Source: Bacteroidota bacterium
Lineage (GTDB): Bacteria > Bacteroidota > Bacteroidia > UKL13-3
Direction: 5' to 3'
NCBI GenBank assembly: GCA_947457395.1
Contig: CANGVA010000001.1
Location: forward strand, 62,001-126,000
DNA: 64,000 nt
The position numbers and the translations under genes are program-made. A model generated the notes under the pieces. That model had not been told where the DNA came from. It ran no database searches and saw nothing but the letters and a program-made list of their open reading frames with translations. Positions within the stretch are counted from its first letter, which is position 1, and the number at the start of each line of letters is the position of its first letter. This document shows, piece after piece, positions 28,730 to 39,691 of the stretch.

Positions 28730-29743
28730 TCAGGAAATCACTGTTGTAAAATCACCAATGCTCAGGTCTTTGGCTTCACCATGGTATTCAACGTTATTAC
28801 CTATCATGGCATTGTCTATTACTGCATTTTTAATGGTGCTGTTGTTTTGTACAATACAATTCCCAACTACAGCGTTTTCAATAACACATCCGTCACCGAT
28901 GGATGCAAATGGTCCAACCACAGCACGCGTAATTTTTACATTTTTACCTATAAATGATGGTTGAATAATAGTTGCTTGATTTAGCACTGCGCTATCGTCA
29001 ACCATTTTAACCCCGTCATTATGCATATGGTGTAAAATACGACCGTTGGTATATACAGTTGAGTTTTTATTTCCGCAATCCAGCCATTCCTGAACTTTGC
29101 CTGGTTCAAATTTCAGGCCTTTTTGCTTCATATTTTCAAGTGCGTTGGTTAGCTGATACTCGCCTTTCTCCATAATTTTATGATCGAGCAGGTATTGTAA
29201 CTCATTGCGCAGATTGGCGCCATCTTTGAAATAATATATACCAATAATGGCCAAATCACTTACAAAGGTTTGAGGCTTTTCTACAAAGTCAGTAATGATG
29301 CCATTTTCGTCAAGTTTTACAACGCCAAACTGACGCGGGTCTTCAATTTGCTGAACCCAAATGATGCCATCTTTATTTCGGTCAAGTTTAAACCCGGCTT
29401 TAAACAACGTATCGGCAAACACTACCAGCACATTACCATCAAGCGATTCTTTGGCGCACATAATAGCATGGGCTGTACCAAGTGCCTCATGCTGATAGTA
29501 GATGCTGCCTTTGGCTCCTAGTTTTTCAGCAACGGCAATAAGGCTTTGCTCAACTGCTTTACCAAAACTTGGATGTATGATATAGGCAACTTCTTCAATG
29601 CCTTCTCCGCAAACCTCTTCTAGGTCCTCTATGATTTTTTGAACAATAGGTTTTCCTGCAACGGGAATCAACGGCTTGGGAATGGTAAGGGTATGCGGCC
29701 TCATTCTTTTTCCCATACCGGCCATGGGTACGATTATCTTCAT
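28730..29743 (-). CDS. sugar-phosphate nucleotidyltransferase with left-handed beta-helix tail
   Basis: A 337-residue protein. Its nucleotidyltransferase domain (about 1-240) begins MKIIVPMAGMGKRMRPHT with the signature GxGxRxxP, then KPLIPVAGKPI, a metal-binding Asp in VVFADTLF, and VEKP. The C-terminal hexapeptide repeats (about 255-320; FIGKNVKITRAVVGPFASIG) form a left-handed beta-helix. It makes a nucleotide sugar such as dTDP- or GDP-sugar, and the exact substrate is not determinable. It starts 50 bases after the dut stop, in the dut-to-envC operon. Confidence 0.92.
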   Translation of the reverse strand: MKIIVPMAGMGKRMRPHTLTIPKPLIPVAGKPIVQKIIEDLEEVCGEGIEEVAYIIHPSFGKAVEQSLIAVAEKLGAKGSIYYQHEALGTAHAIMCAKESLDGNVLVVFADTLFKAGFKLDRNKDGIIWVQQIEDPRQFGVVKLDENGIITDFVEKPQTFVSDLAIIGIYYFKDGANLRNELQYLLDHKIMEKGEYQLTNALENMKQKGLKFEPGKVQEWLDCGNKNSTVYTNGRILHHMHNDGVKMVDDSAVLNQATIIQPSFIGKNVKITRAVVGPFASIGDGCVIENAVVGNCIVQNNSTIKNAVIDNAMIGNNVEYHGEAKDLSIGDFTTVIS

Positions 29744-29793
29744 TTTTCTTTGCTTCTTATTCTTAGTATAGCCATATAAATAGCCTTTGTTTT

Positions 29794-30225
29794 TTATTTG
29801 CCGGTGCTTCCGTAACCACCTGCTCCACGGCTGGTCTCAGAAAGCACATCCGTTTTATTCCAAACTACACTGACATGTGCTGACACGATCATTTGTGCAA
29901 TGCGTTCACCGTTTGTAACAATAAAATCATCCTCACCATGGTTAATCAGCAGCACCTTTATCTCGCCTCTATAATCGGCATCAATGGTTCCCGGTGCGTT
30001 GAGCACCGTAATGCCATGTTTTAGCGCCAGTCCGCTTCTTGGCCTTATTTGGGCCTCAAATCCAACAGGCAGCTCAATAAATAAACCTGTTGGTATAAGG
30101 GCTCTTTTGCCGGGTTTAATTAATACGGACTCAGCAATAAAAGCCCTCAAATCCATTCCTGCAGCATGAGCTGTTTCATAGGCTGGCAACGCATGGTCTG
30201 ACTTATTGATGATGCTTATTTGCAT
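29794..30225 (-). CDS. dut: dUTP diphosphatase
   Basis: A trimeric dUTPase of 143 residues from the ATG at 30225 (MQISIINKS); the track start adds four. All five motifs are present: AGMDLRAF (1), [12 protein letters not shown] (2), [11 protein letters not shown] (3), GERIAQMIV (4) and [10 protein letters not shown] (5, the glycine-rich P-loop-like tail). It hydrolyses dUTP to dUMP, limiting uracil in DNA and feeding dTMP synthesis. It heads a minus-strand operon with the nucleotidyltransferase and TPR genes. Confidence 0.97.
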   Translation of the reverse strand: MQISIINKSDHALPAYETAHAAGMDLRAFIAESVLIKPGKRALIPTGLFIELPVGFEAQIRPRSGLALKHGITVLNAPGTIDADYRGEIKVLLINHGEDDFIVTNGERIAQMIVSAHVSVVWNKTDVLSETSRGAGGYGSTGK

Positions 30226-30378
30226 AGGAATAACCAAGCGAAAATAGGTTTTTTATTTAAATATTCTTGAGGTTGTCCAAAACAAAGCAGGTACTTGCCT
30301 ATTAAGGAATAAATGCATCGTCCATGTAATTTTGATTTGATTCAGCTTTTCAAACAACAAAATTTAATCTGTTTCATA

Positions 30379-30386
30379 TAAATTTG
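30379..30386 (+). promoter_or_regulatory. candidate -7 box TAAATTTG upstream of a T9SS cargo gene
   Basis: An exact TAnnTTTG match 20 bases before the ATG at 30407, implying a short leader. No convincing TTTG -33 element is visible at 19-21 bases spacing. Confidence 0.4.
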
Positions 30387-30406
30387 TGAAGCTAATCACT
30401 TAATAT

Positions 30407-31426
30407 ATGAAAAAACTACTTACTACTATTTTATCACTAGCGCTTTTCACTCATGCTTTTGCTCAAATTCAAATTATACGTACAGATTTCGGAGACACAG
30501 GTGATAAGATTTATATGGGAGGCCGAACAGCATTTGCAGCCCCGCTTTCTGCCGGTCAGGGTGGAGCAAACAGAACATGGGATTTTAGCTCTTTGAAACC
30601 CGAATACTTTGATAGCACTACATTTATATCTGCCACTGGCCTTCCTAATTCACCTGAGGAGGCTACGCATGGTATTATAACAGGAGAAGATACCGCATAT
30701 TTTATTGTTACTAACGATGCCGTTACCACCATAATTCAGCCTGAGGAATTACCAGGTTTTGAAGGTAAACTTAGGGTACTGGCATTCCCTCTGGATTATC
30801 TCGATTCATTTAGCGATACGGTTAAAATAGCCATTTATGGAACACCTGCTGATTTTGGAATACCGTTTCCAGCTGATTCGGTTCGAATTATTGGTAATGT
30901 GATTTCAGAAAGTGTGGCTGATGGCTATGGCACTTTAAAAACACCTACTGATAATTATCAGGTGCTGCGTGTTAAGTCCGAAATTAGAACCAACGTAGCC
31001 ATCGGGTTTAAACTGTTAGGCAACTGGAATACTTTCGGCAATCAGATTGATACTGTAAAAACCGTTTCTTGGTATGCAAAAAATGGTATTAATGCCATTG
31101 CAACGGCTACGCTTGATTCTACTGGTTTTATAAGTGATTTTGAATGGCAGGTTGATTCTATTTATGAAATTATACCTACTGGAATATCTGCAGTGTTAGG
31201 CAATGTGGTAGATTTAAATATATATCCAAATCCTGCATCATCTATTCTTAATATTGAAATGGCTGATTTGGTAAAAGAAGGTGTAATACTTGATTTGAAC
31301 GGAAGAGAAGTAATGCAATTTACCGGCAACACCGTTAATGTAGCACAGCTGGACAATGGTTTGTATCAGGTATTAATAAAAACAGAGAACGGATTAGGTC
31401 ATAAACGGTTACTGGTACAACATTAA
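30407..31426 (+). CDS. secreted T9SS type A sorting-domain protein
   Basis: A 339-residue protein with a signal peptide (MKKLLTTILSLALFTHAFA, then Q) and a T9SS C-terminal domain. The latter starts LNIYPNPASSILNIEM near residue 270 and ends in GHKRLLVQH, with a typical GLYQVLIKT strand. The central 240 residues (RTDFGDTGDKIYMGG, WDFSSLKPEYFDSTTF) match no enzyme family I recognise. The protein should cross the outer membrane through the type IX system and be anchored or released. It stands alone, bounded by a promoter-like box upstream and an intrinsic terminator downstream. Confidence 0.88.
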   Translation: MKKLLTTILSLALFTHAFAQIQIIRTDFGDTGDKIYMGGRTAFAAPLSAGQGGANRTWDFSSLKPEYFDSTTFISATGLPNSPEEATHGIITGEDTAYFIVTNDAVTTIIQPEELPGFEGKLRVLAFPLDYLDSFSDTVKIAIYGTPADFGIPFPADSVRIIGNVISESVADGYGTLKTPTDNYQVLRVKSEIRTNVAIGFKLLGNWNTFGNQIDTVKTVSWYAKNGINAIATATLDSTGFISDFEWQVDSIYEIIPTGISAVLGNVVDLNIYPNPASSILNIEMADLVKEGVILDLNGREVMQFTGNTVNVAQLDNGLYQVLIKTENGLGHKRLLVQH

Positions 31427-31434
31427 TGAATTAT

Positions 31435-31463
31435 AAAAAAGGGCTCACAAGAGCCCTTTTTTA
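31435..31463. terminator. bidirectional intrinsic terminator after the T9SS gene
   Basis: GGGCTC-acaa-GAGCCC flanked by an A-run and a T-run. It can terminate the plus-strand T9SS gene and the convergent aspS transcript from the minus strand. Confidence 0.85.
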
Positions 31464-31486
31464 TTGAATAAACTTGATTGTAAAAG

Positions 31487-33280
31487 TTAGGCCCGCAGAC
31501 TGATGTTTAGTTCCTTCAATTGCTTTTCATCAATACTGCTCGGTGCATCAATCATCATATCGCGGCCGCTGTTATTTTTAGGGAAGGCGATAAAATCTCT
31601 GATGGAATCGGCTCCGCCAAATAATGAGCATAGCCTGTCAAACCCGAAAGCAATACCGGCATGCGGTGGCGCACCGTATTGAAAGGCATCCATTAAAAAG
31701 CCAAACTGTTTCTGTGCTTCTTCTTGCGAAAAGCCCAGCAGTTCAAACATTTTAGACTGCAACTCTTTGTTGTATATACGCACACTACCTCCACCCACTT
31801 CAACTCCGTTTATTACCATATCATAGGCATTGGCACACGGCAATTTTATCTGTCCGGGGTGCCTGTCTGTTATTATTTCTTCTCGGCTTTCTTTAAGCAT
31901 TTGGTCAATCAGAAATAAATCTTCGGGTTTAGGCGAAGTGAAAGGGTGGTGCATGGCAAAGTATCGGCCCTCCTCTCCATTAAATTCCAGCAGCGGAAAG
32001 TCTACCACCCACAAGCAGGCAAATTCATTTTTATCTCTTAACCCAAGTCGAGTGCCCATTTCCAGCCGTAGTTCGCTTAATGCTTTTCTGGTTTTTTCTT
32101 TTTCTCCTGCAAGCACCAATATCAGATCCCCGGAATGAGCTCCACATTTTTCAGCCCATGTTTTTAGTGCAGCTTCATCATAAAACTTATCAACCGATGA
32201 TTTGATGCTGCCATCATTGTTTACCCTTGCATATACCAGTCCACTTGCACCAATTTGCGGACGTTTTACAAAATCAGTTAGCTCATCTAATTGTTTGCGG
32301 GTATAATCGGCACATCCTTTTGCACAAATGCCCACTACCAACTCCGCATCATCAAATACTTTAAAGTTTTTACCTTTAACTACGTCATTCAGCTCCACAA
32401 ACTTCATATCAAAACGTGTATCGGGTTTATCGCTTCCATAGTAACGCATCGCATCCGCGTAAGTCATTCGAGGCAAGGATTCAATATCAATTCCTTTTAC
32501 GGTTTTGAATAAATGTTTCACCAACCCTTCAAACATATTTAGCACATCTTCCTGCTCCACAAAACTCATTTCGCAGTCAATTTGTGTAAATTCAGGTTGA
32601 CGATCGGCACGCAGGTCCTCATCTCTAAAGCATTTTACGATCTGATAATATTTATCAAATCCACTAACCATAAGCAGTTGCTTAAATGTTTGTGGAGATT
32701 GGGGCAAGGCATAAAACTCTCCAGGATTCATGCGGCTTGGCACCACAAAATCTCTTGCACCTTCAGGGGTTGATTTGATTAAGACCGGGGTTTCTACTTC
32801 TATAAATTCTTTTGCATCTAAAAATGTGCGTGTTTGCTGTGCTACTTTATGCCTCAGCTGTAAATTGGCACGTACACTTGCTCTTCTTAAATCAAGGTAG
32901 CGGTATTTCATCCGTAAATCATCCCCCCCATCTGTATTTTCTTCAATGGTAAAGGGTGGCGTTACCGATTCATTCAACACCTCAAAATTGCTAACCACTA
33001 TTTCTGTTTCGCCTGTTGGTATCTGCATGTTCTTACTTTCACGTTCTTTCACCAACCCTGTAACTTTTAACACAAACTCTCTACCCAGTTTTCTTGCAGC
33101 TAAACAGAGCGACTCATCACTATCCATATTAAATGCCAGCTGCGTAATTCCATAGCGGTCGCGCAAGTCAACAAAAGTCATCCCGCCCAAGTCGCGACTT
33201 TTTTGTACCCAGCCGCAAAGGGTTACCGTTTTTCCGGCATCTTGAATTCTGAGCTCCCCGCAGGTATGTGTTCTAAGCAT
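31487..33280 (-). CDS. aspS: aspartyl-tRNA synthetase
   Basis: A 597-residue class II synthetase of bacterial type. An OB-fold anticodon-binding domain (about 1-110; [19 protein letters not shown]) precedes the catalytic core (motif 2 [18 protein letters not shown], motif 3 GIAFGFDRL). An inserted GAD domain lies between (about 290-420). It charges tRNA-Asp. Length and ends match the bacterial family. It is convergent with the T9SS gene, with a shared terminator between them. Confidence 0.98.
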   Translation of the reverse strand: MLRTHTCGELRIQDAGKTVTLCGWVQKSRDLGGMTFVDLRDRYGITQLAFNMDSDESLCLAARKLGREFVLKVTGLVKERESKNMQIPTGETEIVVSNFEVLNESVTPPFTIEENTDGGDDLRMKYRYLDLRRASVRANLQLRHKVAQQTRTFLDAKEFIEVETPVLIKSTPEGARDFVVPSRMNPGEFYALPQSPQTFKQLLMVSGFDKYYQIVKCFRDEDLRADRQPEFTQIDCEMSFVEQEDVLNMFEGLVKHLFKTVKGIDIESLPRMTYADAMRYYGSDKPDTRFDMKFVELNDVVKGKNFKVFDDAELVVGICAKGCADYTRKQLDELTDFVKRPQIGASGLVYARVNNDGSIKSSVDKFYDEAALKTWAEKCGAHSGDLILVLAGEKEKTRKALSELRLEMGTRLGLRDKNEFACLWVVDFPLLEFNGEEGRYFAMHHPFTSPKPEDLFLIDQMLKESREEIITDRHPGQIKLPCANAYDMVINGVEVGGGSVRIYNKELQSKMFELLGFSQEEAQKQFGFLMDAFQYGAPPHAGIAFGFDRLCSLFGGADSIRDFIAFPKNNSGRDMMIDAPSSIDEKQLKELNISLRA

Positions 33281-33393
33281 ATTGAGTATGTATTCTTAAT
33301 TGTAGTTGGCGAAAATACTAAAAAGCAAAGGTTTATTGTATGCCAAATATGCAGCTATATCTTAAAAAATAGTAAGTTGCATCGTTATACCCC

Positions 33394-33840
33394 ATGAGCG
33401 AAATATTTTCAGATGCGTATTTTATGAAATTGGCACTTGCCGAGGCGCAGAAAGCGTTTGATGCAGGAGAGGTACCCGTTGGTGCCATTGTGGTAGCTAA
33501 CAATAAAATTATCGGTAAGGGGCATAACCTCACTGAGAAACTGAATGATGTTACTGCACATGCCGAAATGCAGGCCATAACCGCTGCTGCAAATTTTATT
33601 GGTGCCAAATATTTAATTGATTGTACGCTGTATGTTACTCTTGAGCCTTGTGTAATGTGTGCCGGTGCACTTTTCTGGAGCCAGGTTTCAAAAGTGGTAT
33701 ACGGGGCAGCTGACGAAAAAAGAGGGTATGGCAAATACGGGCTATTGCTGCATCCTCAAACTAAAATTGTTTCCGGAGTAATGGCTGATGAGTGTAGTAT
33801 ATTATTGAAGGATTTTTTCAAGCAACTGAGACAAACTTAA
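33394..33840 (+). CDS. tadA: tRNA-specific adenosine deaminase
   Basis: A 148-residue cytidine/adenosine deaminase fold protein. The zinc and catalytic residues are in HAEMQAI (about 57-63) and PCVMCAGAL (about 87-95), the TadA pattern. TadA converts A34 to inosine in tRNA-Arg(ACG). A guanine deaminase is a less likely alternative. The start MSEIFSDAYFMKLALAEAQ is typical of Bacteroidota TadA. It is divergent from aspS and followed after 56 bases by the superoxide dismutase gene. Confidence 0.93.
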   Translation: MSEIFSDAYFMKLALAEAQKAFDAGEVPVGAIVVANNKIIGKGHNLTEKLNDVTAHAEMQAITAAANFIGAKYLIDCTLYVTLEPCVMCAGALFWSQVSKVVYGAADEKRGYGKYGLLLHPQTKIVSGVMADECSILLKDFFKQLRQT

Positions 33841-33896
33841 TTACTGCGTACTTGTTTTATTTATATTCGCAACGCTAAAAACCAAACTAAATTTTT

Positions 33897-34502
33897 ATGG
33901 CATTTGAATTACCTAAACTTACTTATGCGTATAACGCATTAGAACCACACATTGATGCTCGCACCATGGAAATACACCACACCAAGCATCATCAGGCTTA
34001 TATCACCAATCTGAATAATGCCACTGCAGGAACAGATGCAGAGCAACTGAGCATTGAAGATATTTGCAAAAACATAAGCAAATACCCGATGCCAGTTCGA
34101 AACAATGGGGGCGGGCATTATAATCATACCTTGTTCTGGTCAATTATGGGGCCGGGTAAAGGCGGAAACCCTTCAGGCAAATTAGCCGAGGCTATTACTA
34201 ATGATTTGGGTGGATTAGATAAATTCAAAGAAGAGTTTAATAAAGCGGCAACCACGCGTTTTGGATCCGGCTGGGCTTGGTTAATTGTTAAAGATGGTAA
34301 GCTGGCTGTTTGCTCCACACCTAATCAGGATAATCCGTTGATGGATATTGCGGAAGTTAAAGGCACCCCAGTGCTGGGTATAGATGTATGGGAACATGCT
34401 TATTATCTGCATTACCAAAACCGCAGACCGGATTACTGTGCTGCTTTTTGGAATGTAATAAACTGGGATGAGGTGAGCCGCAGATACGAAGCAGCTTTGT
34501 AA
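33897..34502 (+). CDS. sodA: superoxide dismutase, Mn-type features
   Basis: A 201-residue Fe/Mn SOD. The metal ligands are the His of [12 protein letters not shown] (about 26), the His of [11 protein letters not shown] (about 77-80), and Asp and His of [18 protein letters not shown]. The Gly-Gly-Gly-His context together with Gln in [12 protein letters not shown] (rather than a Gln in the second region) fits the Mn or cambialistic group, not classic Fe-SOD. No signal peptide is present, so it is cytoplasmic and detoxifies superoxide. It lies 9 bases before a small unknown gene, probably an operon. Confidence 0.95.
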   Translation: MAFELPKLTYAYNALEPHIDARTMEIHHTKHHQAYITNLNNATAGTDAEQLSIEDICKNISKYPMPVRNNGGGHYNHTLFWSIMGPGKGGNPSGKLAEAITNDLGGLDKFKEEFNKAATTRFGSGWAWLIVKDGKLAVCSTPNQDNPLMDIAEVKGTPVLGIDVWEHAYYLHYQNRRPDYCAAFWNVINWDEVSRRYEAAL

Positions 34503-34511
34503 TAATAGCTT

Positions 34512-34814
34512 ATGGATAAAGTATTAAACCTTAGAGAAATTAAGGAAATAACCCTTGATGAATTGTTTCAAGCCGATTATGGCAAAGATGATGTTTTGGA
34601 AGCGGAGACAGATAAACGTGTAAGAAGGGTGAATCTGGATAAGGCTGTAACCCTAGGAAGAAGCGCCAAAATAAGAACCAGGCTTGTATTGAAAACTGCC
34701 CAAGGCTATTCACAGGTGAAAGGTGTAGTTCACTTTGTTGCTGATAAAGGAATAACCTTGGAGAAAGACCATTTCATTCCCATGCACGCCATCCATAGTG
34801 TAGATATTTACTAA
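34512..34814 (+). CDS. small protein of unknown function downstream of sodA
   Basis: A 100-residue charged protein with no signal peptide or membrane segment. It starts MDKVLNLREIKEITLDELF and ends with beta-strand-like FIPMHAIHSVDIY. The stop is 16 bases before a strong terminator. Tight spacing to sodA (9 bases) suggests cotranscription. I do not recognise a domain; the alternating hydrophobic pattern in the second half could be a small beta-fold. Length and normal coding style make it likely to be real. Confidence 0.75.
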   Translation: MDKVLNLREIKEITLDELFQADYGKDDVLEAETDKRVRRVNLDKAVTLGRSAKIRTRLVLKTAQGYSQVKGVVHFVADKGITLEKDHFIPMHAIHSVDIY

Positions 34815-34830
34815 AGGAATCTGTAATAGT

Positions 34831-34858
34831 AAAAAAAGGGGCTCTAGCCCCTTTTTTT
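34831..34858. terminator. bidirectional intrinsic terminator between sodA operon and infB
   Basis: GGGGCT-ct-AGCCCC with seven A on the left and seven T on the right. It serves the plus-strand sodA transcript and the convergent rimP-nusA-infB operon. Confidence 0.88.
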
Positions 34859-34919
34859 ATTGCAGGCAACCGCTTTGTTGTGCTGCTGAATGTTGTTATT
34901 GTGTAAAGAGGAAAAAGAT

Positions 34920-37790
34920 TTACTTCAATGAGCGTTTTACTTCCACTTCTTCATATGCTTCTACCATATCTCCAACCTTAATATCGTTGAAGTTTTGGAT
35001 ATTTAAGCCGCACTCAAAACCTTGAGCTACTTCTTTTACGTCATCTTTAAAACGTTTAAGAGAAGCTAGTTCTCCCGTATAAACAACCACACCATCTCTT
35101 ACAATGCGTATTTTGGAGTTTCTGAAAACTTTACCATCGGTAACCATACAACCTGCAATGGTACCCACTTTAGAGATTTTAAATACCTCACGTATTTCAA
35201 CGTTTCCGGTAATTTTTTCTTCCATGGTTGGAGCAAGCATGCCTTCAATAGCAGCCTTAATTTCTTCAATGGCTTTGTAGATAATAGAGTAGAGCCTGAT
35301 GTCTATAGACTCCTGTTCGGCCAATTTACGCGCTTGTGCAGAAGGGCGCACCTGAAAACCAATAATAATGGCATCTGATGCAGAAGCCAGCAATACATCA
35401 CTTTCCGAAATTTGACCTACGCCTTTATAAATTACGCTAACAGCAACTTCCTCGGTAGATAGTTTAATTAATGAATCACTCAACGCCTCAACAGATCCAT
35501 CCACGTCACCTTTCACAATCACTTTTAACTCTTTAAAGTTTCCGATTGCCAGACGCCTGCCAATTTCATCCAGTGTAATATGTTTGTGTGTGCGTATGCC
35601 CTGTTCACGCTGCAACTGTGCGCGTTTATTAGCAATCTCTTTAGATTCCTGTTCTGTTTTACAAACAATAAATTTATCACCTGCCTGAGGAGCGCCATCA
35701 AAACCAAGTATTACAACCGGTGTGGATGGCCCTGCAATATTCATTTTTTTACCACGCTCATCAAACATGGCTTTTACTTTTCCATTGTGTACACCTGCCA
35801 GAATTGGGTCGCCAATTTTTAGCGTACCGGCTTGCACCATAACGGTTGTTGTAATGCCACGACCTTTATCAAGTGTGGCTTCAATTACGCTTCCAACTGC
35901 ACGTTTATCTGGGTTTGCTTTAAGGTCAAGTATTTCAGATTCTAATAAAACTTTTTCAAGCAAGGCATCAATATTTAATCCTTTCTTGGCAGAAATTTCT
36001 TGGCATTGATATTTACCCCCCCATTCTTCAACAAGAATATTCATACCTGCCAGTTGTTCCCTTATTTTATCAGGATTGGCACCTTCGCGATCTATCTTAT
36101 TAATTGCAAACACGATAGGTACTCCGGCTGCCTGCGCATGACTTATAGCCTCACGTGTTTGAGGCATTACACTGTCATCGGCTGCAATAACAATAATTAC
36201 AATATCAGTGATTTTGGCACCACGTGCACGCATGGCAGTAAATGCTTCGTGGCCAGGTGTATCAAGGAAAGTTACACGCTTGCCATTTGCTAGCGCTACT
36301 TCGTATGCGCCAATATGTTGTGTGATACCACCAGCTTCACCGGCAATAACATTAGCCTTACGAACGTAATCGAGTAGAGATGTTTTACCGTGGTCAACGT
36401 GACCCATCACTGTGACAATTGGTGGGCGTGGTTTTAAATCTTCAGGTGCATCGGTGTCTTCTTCAACTTCTTCTACCGCTTCGGCTGATACAAATTCAAC
36501 CTCATATCCAAACTCTTCTGCAACAATGGCTATAGTTTCCGCATCCAATCGCTGGTTAATGGAAACCATCATACCCAATGTCATACATGCACTGATAACA
36601 TTGGTTACCGAAACATCCATCATTTTTGCCAACTCATTGGCTGTTACAAACTCGGTTACTTTTAATTTCTTAGAAGCCAGCTCCTCCTCCATAGCGGCTT
36701 CTTCGCGCTCGGCAGCAGCCGCATCTCGTTTTTGCTTGCGCAATTTGGAACGGATGGTACCAATATTCGGATTCTTGCTACCTGGATTTAACCTGGCAAG
36801 TGTTTCTTTAAGTTTATCCTGAATTTCTTTTTCGGTAATCTCAGCCTTTTCTTCTGCAGGGGCATATTTGTCTCTTCCCTTATTGAATTTACCTTTTTCA
36901 AAACGTTGGCCGGGTTTAAAGTCTTTTTTAGGACCCGTGCCCTGGCCTGCAGGCTTATCTTTACCTAACTGATCTATCTTTTTGGAATCTATATTATCAC
37001 TTCCGCCAACAAAATTTTTCCTGCGTCTTTTTTTCTTAATCAGGCTATTATCTGATGAAGCCACAGGTTGTTTCTTGGGCGGTTCTGCTGGCAACTCAAT
37101 CTTACCCATAACCTTGAGCCCTGACAGTTTCTCATAGTTAGGTTCAAGCAGTTGAGCTTCCTGCTCTTCTTTGACCTCTTTCTCAGGAGTTTCTTGTTTA
37201 ACTTCAATGATTGGAGCAACTTCATCATTGACCTTAACTTCTTTATCTTCTTGTTTCGCTGATTTTTTAGGCTTACCGGCAGTGCTTTTAGTATCTGCGG
37301 ATTTTTTACTCCTCTTCTCGGGCTTGGTTTTGTTATTAATTGCGTCTAAATCAATTTTCCCCAATACCGTAAGACCTGGTTTATCTTCAGCTTCTTCTGT
37401 TTCAGTAGCGTTTACCGGAGGTACTTTACCAACAGGCTCTTCTTTTTTAGGCTCTGTTTTCACAACATCAGGAACCAGACCACTTTTGATGAGTATGCCA
37501 TCATCCTCATCTTCATCTGCACTGGTTGTTTTAGTTTTTGGCAGTGCAATGGCTACTTCCTCTTTTTTTACAGGTTTGGCTTTGCCAAGGCTTTTAGCAT
37601 CCTCTTTGGTTTTCTTATCACTTTGAAAGTCACTGAGCAGGATTCCATATTGCTCATCGGTTATTTTGGAATTAGGGTTTGATTCAATCTTATGCCCCTT
37701 TTTGCCCAAATGCTCCACAATGGTACTAATACCAACCCCAATTTCTTTGGCAGCCTTACTTAATCTTATTGTTCCTGTATTATCGCTCAT
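34920..37790 (-). CDS. infB: translation initiation factor IF-2
   Basis: A 956-residue IF-2. It has a short IF2-N helical motif at the very N-terminus ([20 protein letters not shown]), a long low-complexity Lys/Glu/Pro-rich linker (about 60-370) and a second IF2-N domain ([16 protein letters not shown]). The GTPase core carries [19 protein letters not shown] and NKID, followed by domains II-IV. It places initiator tRNA on the ribosome. Large N-terminal extensions of this kind are usual in Bacteroidota. It is last in the rimP-nusA-infB operon, 129 bases after nusA. Confidence 0.98.
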   Translation of the reverse strand: MSDNTGTIRLSKAAKEIGVGISTIVEHLGKKGHKIESNPNSKITDEQYGILLSDFQSDKKTKEDAKSLGKAKPVKKEEVAIALPKTKTTSADEDEDDGILIKSGLVPDVVKTEPKKEEPVGKVPPVNATETEEAEDKPGLTVLGKIDLDAINNKTKPEKRSKKSADTKSTAGKPKKSAKQEDKEVKVNDEVAPIIEVKQETPEKEVKEEQEAQLLEPNYEKLSGLKVMGKIELPAEPPKKQPVASSDNSLIKKKRRRKNFVGGSDNIDSKKIDQLGKDKPAGQGTGPKKDFKPGQRFEKGKFNKGRDKYAPAEEKAEITEKEIQDKLKETLARLNPGSKNPNIGTIRSKLRKQKRDAAAAEREEAAMEEELASKKLKVTEFVTANELAKMMDVSVTNVISACMTLGMMVSINQRLDAETIAIVAEEFGYEVEFVSAEAVEEVEEDTDAPEDLKPRPPIVTVMGHVDHGKTSLLDYVRKANVIAGEAGGITQHIGAYEVALANGKRVTFLDTPGHEAFTAMRARGAKITDIVIIVIAADDSVMPQTREAISHAQAAGVPIVFAINKIDREGANPDKIREQLAGMNILVEEWGGKYQCQEISAKKGLNIDALLEKVLLESEILDLKANPDKRAVGSVIEATLDKGRGITTTVMVQAGTLKIGDPILAGVHNGKVKAMFDERGKKMNIAGPSTPVVILGFDGAPQAGDKFIVCKTEQESKEIANKRAQLQREQGIRTHKHITLDEIGRRLAIGNFKELKVIVKGDVDGSVEALSDSLIKLSTEEVAVSVIYKGVGQISESDVLLASASDAIIIGFQVRPSAQARKLAEQESIDIRLYSIIYKAIEEIKAAIEGMLAPTMEEKITGNVEIREVFKISKVGTIAGCMVTDGKVFRNSKIRIVRDGVVVYTGELASLKRFKDDVKEVAQGFECGLNIQNFNDIKVGDMVEAYEEVEVKRSLK

Positions 37791-37919
37791 TCAGTTATTA
37801 TACTCCTCTTGTAAACTCCTGCGAATATCGGTTATTTAATTTAAAGTTTAAGTGTTATTAGACAAACAGGGAAGTACAAATGAAACCTCTTTGCCTAATA
37901 ACTTAATAACCAAATAGTC

Positions 37920-39155
37920 TTACTCAAACTCTGATTGTAAAATCTTGCGTATTTCCTTAACAGTTTCTTCCTCCAATTCAGTTCTGCGAACAAGGTCTTC
38001 AACGGTTAAAGCCAGAACGCTTTTTGCAGTATCACAGCCAATTCCTTTCAGCTCATCCAATATCCAGCTATCAATTTCATCTGCAAACTCTTCCAAATCA
38101 ATATCACCTTCATCTTCATCGTCTTCACGGTATACGTCAATTTCTACACCAGCTAGTTTTCCTGCCAATTTAATATTATGACCACCTTTACCAATAGCTA
38201 GTGACACCTGATCAGGCTTAAGATATACTTCTGCGCGTTTTTTCTCTTCATTAATTTTAATGGAAGAGATTTTTGCAGGGCTTAGCGCACGCTGAATAAG
38301 CAATTGTAGGTTAGCTGTAAAGTTAATTACGTCAATATTCTCATTTCTGAGTTCGCGTACAATACCATGAATACGTGAACCTTTCATGCCTACACACGCA
38401 CCAACCGGATCAATCCTGTCATCATAAGACTCAACAGCTACTTTGGCTCTTTCACCCGGCTCACGCACAATTTTCTTAATAGTAATGAGGCCATCCAGAA
38501 TTTCCGGTACTTCCTGTTCAAATAGGCGCTCAAGGAAAATTGGAGAGGTGCGGGAGAGTATAATTCTTGGTGAGCCATTATACATCTCTACCTTCAGTAC
38601 TACGGCTCTGATAGAGTCGCCTTTTTTATAATGGTCGGCTGGAATCATTTCTATTTTTGGTAAAAGCAGTTCATTACCTTCATCATCCAGTACCATCAAT
38701 TCCTTCTTCCAAACCTGGTATACCTCACCGGCAATGATTTCTCCTACACGGTCTTTATATTTTTTGTACAACTCGTCTTTTTCAAGTTCCAGTACCTTAC
38801 TCATGAGGGTTTGGCGTGCAGAAAGTATTGCCCTACGGCCAAATACTTCCAGTTTTACCTCATTGGTTAAATCCTCACCAACCTCAAAATCAGGTTCAAT
38901 TTTTCTTGCATCGGAAATAGAAATCTGACTGCGCTCATTTTCAACTTCACCATCATGTACAATGGTTCTATTTTGCCAAATTTCAAGGTCTCCGTTACTG
39001 TCGTTAATAATTACGTCAAAATTTTCATCTGTTCCGTAACGTTTGCGCAGCATGCTGCGGAAAACGTCTTCCAGCACGCGTTGCATGGTAACGCGGTCGA
39101 TGTTTTTGAACTCTTTAAACTCGCTAAACGAGTCAATTAATCCTACACTGTGCAT
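37920..39155 (-). CDS. nusA: transcription termination/antitermination protein NusA
   Basis: A 411-residue NusA. The N-terminal RNA polymerase-binding domain (about 1-130) precedes an S1 domain (about 135-200; GEIIAGEVYQVWKKELMVL) and two KH domains (ERAKVAVESYDDRIDPVGACVGMKGSRI; VSLAIGKGGHNIKLAGKLAG). The C-terminus is short, with an acidic segment and a helix-hairpin remnant, lacking the two acidic repeats of enterobacterial NusA. It binds RNA polymerase and nascent RNA. It sits between rimP and infB. Confidence 0.97.
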   Translation of the reverse strand: MHSVGLIDSFSEFKEFKNIDRVTMQRVLEDVFRSMLRKRYGTDENFDVIINDSNGDLEIWQNRTIVHDGEVENERSQISISDARKIEPDFEVGEDLTNEVKLEVFGRRAILSARQTLMSKVLELEKDELYKKYKDRVGEIIAGEVYQVWKKELMVLDDEGNELLLPKIEMIPADHYKKGDSIRAVVLKVEMYNGSPRIILSRTSPIFLERLFEQEVPEILDGLITIKKIVREPGERAKVAVESYDDRIDPVGACVGMKGSRIHGIVRELRNENIDVINFTANLQLLIQRALSPAKISSIKINEEKKRAEVYLKPDQVSLAIGKGGHNIKLAGKLAGVEIDVYREDDEDEGDIDLEEFADEIDSWILDELKGIGCDTAKSVLALTVEDLVRRTELEEETVKEIRKILQSEFE

Positions 39156-39199
39156 ATTCTTCAGTTTTTATGTTGTTTAATTTATTGGCTTATAAGTTT

Positions 39200-39658
39200 T
39201 TACTTAAAACTTATAAGTACGTTTGATTCTTTAACTTCCTTAAACAGAATGGCCTTTTCTGCAGCTTCCTTGTAACCCTTTTTTTTGTCTTTCAGTAACA
39301 GCACTATGCCCTCTGTGGTTACTTCTTTCAATTTGCCGGTAATCTCATTATTCCCCGTTAGTTTAACCTGCAACTCTCTTCCAACATGCTTGGGGTATTG
39401 CCTTTGCAGTACCAAAGGCCTATCAACCCCTGGTGAGGAAACCTCCAAATAATATGCGCCATCCCCGTAATCTAATTCGTCCAGTTGTTCAGAGAGCACC
39501 TTGGAAATCAACCTACACGTTTCAATATTCACACCCGTATCACCATCAATAAAAACTGAAATCTTTTTACTGCCCGGTTTTTGTTCTGCTTCTACCAGAA
39601 AGTATCCTTCCTCAAGAGCGGCCTCAGTCCATTGTTTTATTGATGATATGATATCCAT
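39200..39658 (-). CDS. rimP: ribosome maturation factor RimP
   Basis: A protein of 152 residues from the ATG at 39658 (MDIISSIKQWTEAAL). The track start at 39718 reads through a hairpin and is rejected. Its two-domain RimP pattern shows the N-terminal alpha-beta domain ending YYLEVSSPGVDRPL, the most conserved motif, and a C-terminal SH3-like domain (REVQVKL-type strand, then GKLKEVTTEGIVLLLK). RimP assists 30S assembly. First gene of rimP-nusA-infB. Confidence 0.95.
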   Translation of the reverse strand: MDIISSIKQWTEAALEEGYFLVEAEQKPGSKKISVFIDGDTGVNIETCRLISKVLSEQLDELDYGDGAYYLEVSSPGVDRPLVLQRQYPKHVGRELQVKLTGNNEITGKLKEVTTEGIVLLLKDKKKGYKEAAEKAILFKEVKESNVLISFK

Positions 39659-39668
39659 ATGTAATAAG

Positions 39669-39691
39669 AGAGGGGACTTTCGGTCCCCTCT
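39669..39691 (-). terminator. 9-bp hairpin between the lipoprotein gene and rimP
   Basis: A perfect 9-bp stem AGAGGGGAC/GTCCCCTCT with a 5-base loop. On the minus strand it lies about 60 bases after the lipoprotein stop and 10 bases before the rimP ATG, followed by a weak T-rich tail (CTTATT). It could terminate the upstream gene, or act as a leader structure affecting rimP translation. Confidence 0.6.

Noticed and set aside
34512-34814. Small protein after sodA as a known SOD maturation factor.
   Set aside because: Position alone suggests it, but no metal-binding motif or recognised family supports the claim.
37171-37626. Plus-strand 151-residue ORF opposite infB.
   Set aside because: It is a Ser/Leu-rich complement of the Lys/Glu-rich IF-2 linker and has no independent evidence.
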